From NCBI GenBank assembly GCA_016195205.1, contig JACQAB010000004.1, positions 1 to 5,262 on the forward strand: a DNA stretch of 5,262 nucleotides, read 5' to 3'. Both the position numbers and the translations under genes were made by a program. Under the pieces are notes generated by a model that made no database searches, had not been told where the DNA came from, and saw only the letters and a list, made by a program, of their open reading frames with translations. Below are positions 1 through 4,476 of this stretch, in pieces (position 1 is the stretch's first letter; each line of letters begins with the position of its first letter). The DNA is from Pseudomonadota bacterium. GTDB taxonomy: Bacteria; Pseudomonadota; Alphaproteobacteria; UBA9219; RGZA01.

Positions 1-763
1 GAATGAGCATGGAGATCGGTTGGCCGAGCATCGCGGCCTCTGCCTCGATACCGCCCACGCCCCAGCCGAGCACGCTCAAGCCGTTGACCATCGTGGTGTG
101 CGAGTCCGTGCCGACCAGCGTGTCGGGGAACGCGACCTCGCAAGCCTTGCCCTTGCTGTCCTTGTCTTTGCGCGTCCACACGGTCTGCGACAGATACTCA
201 AGGTTCACCTGATGGCAGATGCCGGTGCCCGGCGGCACGACGCGGAAATTGTCAAACGCCTGCGCGCCCCAGCGCAGAAAGGCGTAACGCTCGCCATTGC
301 GTTCAAACTCGCGCTTCACGTTAAAGCCGAAAGCTTCTTTCGAACCAAAACGGTCCACCATCACCGAATGGTCGATGACCAGATCCACGGCGCAAAGCGG
401 GTTCACTTTTTGCGGCCCGCCGCCGAATTTTTTCACCGCCTCGCGCATCGCGGCCAGGTCCACCACCGCGGGGACACCGGTGAAATCCTGCATCAGCACG
501 CGCGAGGGCTTATAGGCAATTTCGCGGTCGCTTTTTTTGTCTTTCAGCCATTGCGCCAGGGATTGAATGTCTTCCACCGTCACGGTGCTGCCGTTCTCAA
601 ACCGCAGCAGGTTTTCCAGAAGGATTTTCAGGCTGAACGGCAGGCGCGACACATCGCCCAGCTGTTTCTCGGCGGCCTTCAGGCTGAAGTAGTCGTAAGA
701 GGCGCTGCCCAGGGTTAGAGCGCGGCGGGTTTTAAGGCTGTCGTGACCGGCGGTGATGGCCAT
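1..763 (-). CDS. acnA: Aconitate hydratase AcnA, N-terminal part (runs off left edge)
   Basis: Aconitase isomerises citrate to isocitrate through cis-aconitate in the cytoplasmic TCA cycle, using a [4Fe-4S] cluster. The minus strand is open from the ATG at 763-761 to the window edge, giving 254 codons of a protein that is usually about 890-900 residues. Recognisable AcnA stretches are the start MAITAGHDSLKTRR, YDYFSLKAAEK near residue 23, LPFSLKILLENLLR at 41-54, the QDFTGVPAVVDLAAMR block at 92-107, DLVIDHSV at 127-134, VGTDSHTTM at 217-225 and GVGGIEAEAAMLGQPISM at 235-252. The cluster-ligand cysteines lie further downstream and are not in the window. The start is supported by GGGAG (complement of 769-773), 5 nt before the ATG. 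The gene is transcribed away from the regulator at 940. It looks intact as far as it is seen, and an ordinary housekeeping gene. The family assignment is secure; AcnA rather than AcnB follows from the N-terminal sequence. Confidence 0.97.
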   Translation of the reverse strand, partial: MAITAGHDSLKTRRALTLGSASYDYFSLKAAEKQLGDVSRLPFSLKILLENLLRFENGSTVTVEDIQSLAQWLKDKKSDREIAYKPSRVLMQDFTGVPAVVDLAAMREAVKKFGGGPQKVNPLCAVDLVIDHSVMVDRFGSKEAFGFNVKREFERNGERYAFLRWGAQAFDNFRVVPPGTGICHQVNLEYLSQTVWTRKDKDSKGKACEVAFPDTLVGTDSHTTMVNGLSVLGWGVGGIEAEAAMLGQPISMLI

Positions 764-785
764 GGGGGCTCCCGGTTAACGGGTG

Positions 786-831
786 AGGCCTTATCGTTAA
801 CGCTTCAACCCTTAAAGAAGCAATAAGGCCT
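786..831 (-). promoter_or_regulatory. Compound inverted repeat in the acnA leader
   Basis: AGGCCTTAT at 786-794 is perfectly complementary to ATAAGGCCT at 823-831. Nested inside, GCTTC at 802-806 pairs with GAAGC at 817-821 around a 10-nt loop. If transcribed with acnA this would form a two-part hairpin ending about 12 nt upstream of the acnA ribosome-binding site. No T-run follows on either strand, so it does not look like an intrinsic terminator. The loop does not show the CAGUG of an iron-responsive element. It could be an RNA leader structure or a DNA operator. The pairing is seen directly; the function is inference. Confidence 0.4.
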
Positions 832-837
832 GTGTTG

Positions 838-847
838 CTTATATTAT
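838..847. promoter_or_regulatory. AT-rich block with -10-like hexamers on both strands
   Basis: In the acnA/regulator divergent gap, TATATT (840-845) reads as a 5/6 -10 match on the plus strand and TATAAG (complement of 838-843) as a 5/6 match on the minus strand. Neither has a convincing -35 hexamer at 16-18 bp. A divergent promoter must lie somewhere between 764 and 939 if both genes have their own transcripts, and this is one reasonable place for it. Another plus-strand candidate is TATAAG at 900-905. Weak call. Confidence 0.25.
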
Positions 848-939
848 CACGGGCGAAGAGAATCCATCAGATTTTACTTTCAATTAATTTCAGGAAGGTT
901 ATAAGCTGAAATTAGTCCACGAAACTATTGCGGGTAAAA

Positions 940-1401
940 ATGGTAGCACCAGCCGATTCAGATAAGCCCGATGATGGCGGCTTTCGCAATACTTCGCCCA
1001 CGCTTGGCATGCCTTCATGGACCGAGCAGGACGAGCAACTCACCGTGCTTTGGCAAAAGGGCGAAAAGCCCGAAGCCATTGCCGAAGTTTTAAACCGCTC
1101 GGTGGCGGCGGTAATGACCCGCGCGGCGCGTCTTGGCTTGCAACGCCGTTTTGCTCCCGGAAGAAAGCCGAAGAAGCTTTCATACGAGGAGATGAACCAG
1201 GCCAATCTGCGGAATATGGCGCGGCTTTCGGGGCAAATGCAAACCACGCCACCGGCGATTTCGCACCGTATTTGCCTGATGTGCCTGACCCGTTTCCAAA
1301 GCCACGGCCGCCACAACCGTATTTGCCAAAGCTGCAAGGATTCTCCGGAATACCGCTCGGCGGCGGGGCTGCCTGACGCGAATGTGGAAAGTGGCAGCTA
1401 A
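940..1401 (+). CDS. Small GcrA-like HTH / Cys4 zinc-ribbon protein, putative DNA-binding regulator
   Basis: 153 residues. Residues 26-70 (WTEQDEQLTVLW ... IAEVLNRS ... VMTRAARLGL) resemble the helix-turn-helix of the GcrA cell-cycle regulator family, which reads WT-x-L-LW-G-IA-L-V-RLGL. A basic linker follows (RRFAPGRKPKK, 69-79). The C-terminal part carries C112-x2-C115-x13-C129-x2-C132 with SHGRHNRIC between the pairs, a small zinc-ribbon pattern I recognise from alphaproteobacterial proteins. There is no membrane segment or signal peptide, so it is expected in the cytoplasm. The ATG at 940 was chosen over an in-frame TTG at 928 because CGGG lies 5 nt ahead of it and nothing Shine-Dalgarno-like precedes the TTG; the support is modest. 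It diverges from acnA and lies 137 bp upstream of the dot genes on the same strand. A role in controlling either neighbour is possible but is inference from position. It is not claimed to be GcrA itself. Confidence 0.75.
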   Translation: MVAPADSDKPDDGGFRNTSPTLGMPSWTEQDEQLTVLWQKGEKPEAIAEVLNRSVAAVMTRAARLGLQRRFAPGRKPKKLSYEEMNQANLRNMARLSGQMQTTPPAISHRICLMCLTRFQSHGRHNRICQSCKDSPEYRSAAGLPDANVESGS

Positions 1402-1426
1402 ACCCCCGCTTTCCCTGGGCAGAATG

Positions 1427-1442
1427 GAACGCTTAAGCGTTC
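1427..1442. promoter_or_regulatory. Perfect 16-bp palindrome, possible operator
   Basis: GAACGCTTAAGCGTTC is exactly self-complementary. It lies 25 bp after the stop of the zinc-ribbon gene and 96 bp before the dotI start. As RNA it could form only a 6-bp stem with a TTAA loop, and no T-run follows (the next bases are GTAAACAATC), so an intrinsic terminator is unlikely. A binding site for a dimeric regulator acting on the dot genes is the more natural reading. A shorter imperfect palindrome, CTTAA-A-TTAAG, follows at 1452-1462. The symmetry is observed; the function is inferred. Confidence 0.4.
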
Positions 1443-1468
1443 GTAAACAATCTTAAATTAAGTTTAGG

Positions 1469-1533
1469 GGTTCGAAGGTTCGAAGGTTCGGAGTCAAAAA
1501 CTTCGCACCTCCGAACCTCCGCACCTGCGAACC
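1469..1533. repeat. Inverted array of degenerate 8-bp repeats directly upstream of dotI
   Basis: Three head-to-tail octamers on the plus strand (GGTTCGAA at 1469-1476 and 1477-1484, GGTTCGGA at 1485-1492) are followed after a 9-nt spacer by four octamers in the opposite orientation: TTCGCACC 1502-1509, TCCGAACC 1510-1517, TCCGCACC 1518-1525 and TGCGAACC 1526-1533. The last three pair with the first three in one 24-bp stem with three mismatches, with a perfect 9-bp core (1485-1493 with 1509-1517) and a 15-nt loop. The array ends 5 nt before the dotI ATG, so the usual Shine-Dalgarno position falls inside the 3' arm, and no purine-rich site is visible there. It may be a dispersed extragenic repeat or a translation-controlling hairpin. 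Confidence 0.75.
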
Positions 1534-1538
1534 TTATC

Positions 1539-2201
1539 ATGAACCAGCGCGACGCCATCCAAACCGTGATGATCCGGAACAGTTTTTACCGGGACGGCTA
1601 TCGCGGCCTTTTGAAAGTGGCGCTGGTGCAGGGCGCGGCGATCATCACCCTGATCACCATCATCATCATCCTGGTGCTCACGGCCAATGTGAAGCACGTG
1701 TTCTTCGCCACCAACGTCGACGGCCGCATCATGCCGATCGAGCCGGTGGACGAACCCTATTTCGCCGACGACCAGGTCATTACCTGGACGGCCAAGACCG
1801 CGCGCGAAGTCATGCAGATGGACTATTTGAATTACCGCACGCATCTGGACGAGGTGAATCCGCGCTTTACGCAAACCGGCCGCCTGGATTTCCAGAACGC
1901 GCTAAAAGATTCCCGCTTGATCGAGGCGATCGAGGAAAAGAAGCTGGTCAGCCAGCTGAAAATCGAGGGCGCGCCGCAGGTGCTGAAGAAAGGCATCGGC
2001 AAGAACGGCACCTATTCCTGGTACTTAAGTATGCCGATCAGCATCGTCTATGACGGGCAGGATGCGCCGCAGCCTGTGCGCGGCGTGTTGCAGGTGCGTG
2101 TCGACCGCGTAAACTTCCTTGAAATTCCCGATGGGATCGCCTTTGGCCAGTGGATTATCGGCCAGGACAACGACCGCTTCCGCCCGCCCCTGACGCGATG
2201 A
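1539..2201 (+). CDS. dotI: DotI/IcmL (TraM-like) inner-membrane protein of a type IVB secretion system
   Basis: 220 residues, close to the roughly 212 of Legionella DotI. The N-terminal motif TVMIRNSFYRDGYR (9-22) is the DotI/IcmL signature. One membrane helix follows at about 24-48 (LLKVALVQGAAIITLITIIIILVL), and then an IcmL periplasmic domain from about 75 to 206, ending in PDGIAFGQWII. A single helix with a short N-terminal tail implies a cytoplasmic N-terminus and a periplasmic C-domain. In Legionella, DotI and its paralogue DotJ form an inner-membrane complex needed for secretion; R64 TraM is the conjugative counterpart. The ATG at 1539 fits because the family signature begins a few residues after it, although no Shine-Dalgarno sequence is visible and the upstream region is the arm of an octamer-repeat hairpin. 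Its TGA overlaps the next ATG (ATGA), so the two are probably translationally coupled. The gene sits where Legionella has dotJ, but it is full length. Confidence 0.92.
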   Translation: MNQRDAIQTVMIRNSFYRDGYRGLLKVALVQGAAIITLITIIIILVLTANVKHVFFATNVDGRIMPIEPVDEPYFADDQVITWTAKTAREVMQMDYLNYRTHLDEVNPRFTQTGRLDFQNALKDSRLIEAIEEKKLVSQLKIEGAPQVLKKGIGKNGTYSWYLSMPISIVYDGQDAPQPVRGVLQVRVDRVNFLEIPDGIAFGQWIIGQDNDRFRPPLTR

Positions 2202-3073
2202 CCAAGCCTTCGAAAACAAATCCCAAGGCGAAACCGGAATCCAAAGCGAAAGCAGATAAAAAAACAGAAGCGGCGGAAACCGAGGAAGTCGAACTCGACG
2301 CCGCCACCGCCACGTCGAACGCGACCACCCGCCTGTCGGTCGACAACATCACCAAAATTCTGTTCGCGGCCACGCAGGACGAACCGCGCGCTACTCCGCA
2401 AATGACCAAGTTTTTCAGAGGGCTGGTGGAAGCGCAAAGCTATCTGCTGGCCATTCTGCTGGGCGCCACCATTCTGGTCTCGGTGGCTTTTGCTACGCAG
2501 ACTTTTTACCACCTCATCATTCTGGATCATGAAGGCTTGCCGACCGCGGGCCTGGATCGCAGCGGGCACCGCCTGGCGCAGCCTTATGCGCATGCCCCTT
2601 ACCTGATGTATCCCCTGGACGAGCCGAACCTGACGCATACCGCCATCCTCAACATGACGATGAACATCGTTACGGAAGTGCTGACGTTCGGTTTCAACAA
2701 CGCCGACGAGCGTCTGCTAAGCGCGCGCCATCTTTTCACGAATGACGCCTGGCAGCGTTTTGCCAAGGCCTATCTGCAATATGGAAGATTGGAGAAGATC
2801 AAACGCTATCAGCAGGTGCTGACCGCCATTGCCACGCATGGCGCGGTGATTGTGTCAGAGGGCATGGTGTATCACCGCGACCGCTGGGTAACCCAGGTGC
2901 CGATTGTCACCACCTATCAGGCTGGCGACAAAGTTGCCCATAAGCGTTCAATTCTGCAGCTGACCCTGGTGCGGGCCTCTACCCTTGAGCATCCGGAAGG
3001 GGTGGCCATTGACGGCTGGGAAGAGTTGGCGGGCGGGCTTGGCGTTCGGCAGGGCTGGGCGATGGATCAATAA
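2198..3073 (+). CDS. Second IcmL-domain (DotI/DotJ-type) inner-membrane protein
   Basis: 291 residues. Residues 1-45 are a Lys/Ala/Glu-rich, probably disordered cytoplasmic tail. A membrane helix spans about 82-105 (YLLAILLGATILVSVAFATQTFYH). Residues about 145-274 form an IcmL-like periplasmic domain. It lines up with the preceding gene product through V...N...L, the FT...W..F block (180-188), W230...P235-I...Y240, R250..LQ and PEGVAIDGW (266-274, against PDGIAFGQW upstream). The two are therefore divergent tandem paralogues. In Legionella the partner of DotI is DotJ, a short form lacking the periplasmic domain; here both members keep it. This protein lacks the RNxFYRDxYR signature, so no symbol is assigned. 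The start at 2198 was chosen because it gives the ATGA overlap with the upstream stop and no Shine-Dalgarno is needed if the two are coupled; an in-frame ATG at 2150 would overlap dotI by 52 bp. A second TAA lies in frame at 3092-3094, part of a tandem repeat. Confidence 0.85.
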   Translation: MTKPSKTNPKAKPESKAKADKKTEAAETEEVELDAATATSNATTRLSVDNITKILFAATQDEPRATPQMTKFFRGLVEAQSYLLAILLGATILVSVAFATQTFYHLIILDHEGLPTAGLDRSGHRLAQPYAHAPYLMYPLDEPNLTHTAILNMTMNIVTEVLTFGFNNADERLLSARHLFTNDAWQRFAKAYLQYGRLEKIKRYQQVLTAIATHGAVIVSEGMVYHRDRWVTQVPIVTTYQAGDKVAHKRSILQLTLVRASTLEHPEGVAIDGWEELAGGLGVRQGWAMDQ

Positions 3074-3111
3074 GCCAAAATTGAGTCGCTATAAGCCAAA
3101 ATCGAGTCTCT
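3070..3111 (+). repeat. 21-bp tandem duplication spanning a stop codon
   Basis: Two adjacent 21-bp copies (3070-3090 and 3091-3111) begin ATAAGCCAAAAT and agree at 19 of 21 positions, differing at the 13th and 19th bases. The first copy contains the TAA of the second IcmL-type gene; because 21 is a multiple of three, the second copy supplies another in-frame TAA. The spacing of two helical turns would put both copies on the same DNA face, as in paired binding sites for response regulators, and they lie 85-126 bp upstream of the dotH start. A neutral slippage duplication is the plain alternative. Confidence 0.6.
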
Positions 3112-3143
3112 CTGTCCGTTTCGTGTCGCAGGGATAAGAAAAA

Positions 3144-3182
3144 CAGAATCAAGGGATTGACGCGATTCTGAAACAAGATTCT
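3144..3182. repeat. Inverted repeat plus third GATTCT copy in the dotH leader
   Basis: CAGAATC (3144-3150) and GATTCTG (3164-3170) form a perfect 7-bp inverted repeat around a 13-bp spacer, and a further AGATTCT occurs at 3176-3182, 13 bp downstream of the second arm. The element lies between the two dot gene pairs and ends just before the dotH ribosome-binding site. There is no T-run, so it is not a typical terminator. It could be a regulator site or a leader hairpin. Confidence 0.35.
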
Positions 3183-3185
3183 AGT

Positions 3186-3190
3186 GGAGG
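3186..3190 (+). promoter_or_regulatory. Ribosome-binding site of dotH
   Basis: GGAGG at 3186-3190, extended as GGAGGAA, lies 5 nt before the ATG at 3196. It is by far the strongest Shine-Dalgarno in the window. It decides the start in favour of this ATG over the in-frame GTG at 3184, which overlaps the site itself. The two upstream dot genes have no such site. Confidence 0.85.
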
Positions 3191-3195
3191 AACTC

Positions 3196-4473
3196 ATGAT
3201 TCGGCCTCCCCCTTTCAGGATCGCATTCTTATTCGCGCGTCCACTTTGCGCAGGACTTTTGTGTGCGGGAATTCTGGCGGGCGCTTCCATCGCTTTCGCA
3301 GAAGATGCCGCCAATCCCGCCGCTCCTTCAAGCGATAGCGCGGGCAGTTCTTCCACCATGCCGCTTCCTTTGGGGCCTGTCGGCGGAGGAGCCAGCGAAG
3401 CCAGTGCCCCGGCCCCACTGTCCTCTTCTTCCTCCGATCTGCCGCCGCCGGGTTCAAGTGGACCCTTGCCCACGGCTTCGCCGTCGGCTACAGCCGCGCC
3501 GCCTCCGCCCACGGCCATTCCGCCTTCTTCATCTTCGTCTTCCGCGGCCATGCCGCCGCCGCCCAGTACCTCTATTCCTCCTTCGGCGTTCATGCCGCCT
3601 GCGCCCACGCCTTTGCCCGATCAAACCCTGCAGAATGCCGTGCGTACCGAGGCCGAGCAGAATTACTATGACCGCCAGCGCAAGCGGCTTTCCGACACGT
3701 TTGAACGCGCCTACGAAGGCCTGGTTCCCCTGGGCCCGAATGAAGTGCGCGATGTGATGGGCCGCTATGAACGGACGCAGAAATCTTCCGTGCCGCCGGC
3801 TGCCGGTCAGCCACGCGGCCAGGTGCGCATCAAAACCCTTCAGCTTGAACCCGGCGGCGATCCGCCGACGGTGAACGTCGCTTCGGGTTATGTGACTACC
3901 ATCACCATTCTTGATGCCACGGGCCAGCCCTGGCCGATCATCGACCTGGGCGTCGGCGGAAATTTTGAAGTCACCAAAACGGGCGCGGGCAATGGAGGCA
4001 CCCATGTGGTGCGCATCATGCCGCTGACGCGTTTCGGTTACGGCAATCTTTCCCTGATCCTTCAGGATCTTTCCACACCGATCATCTTCAAGCTGGCCGC
4101 CGGCGGCAGCACGGTGGATTACCGCTTTGACGGGCGCGTACCGCGCCTGGGGCCCAATGCCAAGCTGTCTTTAATCGAACGGCGCCAGTTGCAGGCCGGT
4201 TCGGCCTTGATCATGTCCTTCCTGGACAACTCTCCGCCGCCCGATGCCAAGCGCATTCGTCTGGCCGGAGCCGATGCCCGCACCATTGCCTGGACCATCA
4301 ACGACCGCATGTTTGTGCGCACGCCGTTGGCCATGCTGAGCCCCAGCTGGGATGCCAGCGTTTCCTCGGCGGATGGCACCACGGTATATGAGTTGAACGA
4401 AACACCCGTGCTGTTGATGTCGGATGGCGGCGCCCTGATCCGCGCCCGCGTTATTGCGCAGAAGGAAGACTAA
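3196..4473 (+). CDS. dotH: DotH/IcmK (TraN-like) core-complex protein of a type IVB secretion system
   Basis: 425 residues. DotH is an outer-membrane-associated part of the Dot/Icm core complex, assembled with lipoproteins DotC and DotD. Residues 1-35 form a Sec signal peptide: Arg residues, a hydrophobic core at about 17-33, and the AFA|ED cleavage site. The cysteines at 18 and 23 do not fit a lipobox. Residues 37-141 are a Ser/Pro/Ala low-complexity linker with serine runs at 76-80 and 111-116 and several PPP/PPPP tracts. The conserved part begins near 145 (QNAVRTEAEQNYYDRQRKRLSDTFERAYEGLVPLGPNEV) and continues with the beta-rich DotH core, including VNVASGYVTTITILDATGQPWPI (226-248), GGNFEVT (254-260) and LSLILQDLSTPIIFKL (285-300). 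About 285 residues of conserved sequence fit the family; the linker makes it longer than Legionella DotH (about 360). It is separated from the upstream gene by 122 bp, so it may have its own promoter, and from dotG by only 3 bp. Confidence 0.92.
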   Translation: MIRPPPFRIAFLFARPLCAGLLCAGILAGASIAFAEDAANPAAPSSDSAGSSSTMPLPLGPVGGGASEASAPAPLSSSSSDLPPPGSSGPLPTASPSATAAPPPPTAIPPSSSSSSAAMPPPPSTSIPPSAFMPPAPTPLPDQTLQNAVRTEAEQNYYDRQRKRLSDTFERAYEGLVPLGPNEVRDVMGRYERTQKSSVPPAAGQPRGQVRIKTLQLEPGGDPPTVNVASGYVTTITILDATGQPWPIIDLGVGGNFEVTKTGAGNGGTHVVRIMPLTRFGYGNLSLILQDLSTPIIFKLAAGGSTVDYRFDGRVPRLGPNAKLSLIERRQLQAGSALIMSFLDNSPPPDAKRIRLAGADARTIAWTINDRMFVRTPLAMLSPSWDASVSSADGTTVYELNETPVLLMSDGGALIRARVIAQKED

Positions 4474-4476
4474 CGG

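Noticed and set aside
20..718. Plus-strand open frame of 232 codons opposite acnA
   Set aside because: It is an antisense shadow of the aconitase frame, which has unmistakable family motifs on the minus strand; the translated plus-strand product shows no recognisable domain.
912..1337. Minus-strand frame of 141 codons and plus-strand frame 1017-1376 over the zinc-ribbon gene
   Set aside because: Both overlap the 940-1401 gene, which has an HTH and a Cys4 motif; neither alternative shows a domain or a ribosome-binding site.
1469..1533. CRISPR-like array
   Set aside because: Units are 8 bp, contiguous and change orientation midway; there are no spacers.
2150..2197. ATG at 2150 as the start of the second IcmL-type gene
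   Set aside because: It would overlap dotI by 52 bp, has no ribosome-binding site, and the ATGA overlap at 2198 is the classic coupled start.
3157..3185. Sigma-70-like promoter for dotH: TTGACG (3157-3162), 17-bp spacer, TCTAGT (3180-3185)
   Set aside because: The -35 is good (5/6) and the -10 fair (4/6), but transcription would start at about 3192, after the strong GGAGG, making that site useless. Kept only as a possibility.
3184..3195. GTG at 3184 as the dotH start
   Set aside because: It overlaps the Shine-Dalgarno itself; the ATG at 3196 has ideal spacing and begins a proper signal peptide.
3247..3270. Lipoprotein signal at Cys18 or Cys23 of DotH
   Set aside because: The residues before each cysteine (RPL and GLL) do not fit the small residue required at -1 of a lipobox; a signal peptidase I site AFA|ED lies just after.
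2979..3608. Minus-strand Gly/Glu-rich frame of 209 codons
   Set aside because: Its composition is the antisense image of the Ser/Pro-rich DotH linker and it crosses two genes and their gap.
3263..3757. Plus-strand Arg/Pro-rich frame of 164 codons in another frame of dotH
   Set aside because: This is a frame-shifted reading of the same GC-rich low-complexity DNA, with no start signal; the dotH frame has a signal peptide, a strong ribosome-binding site and family homology.
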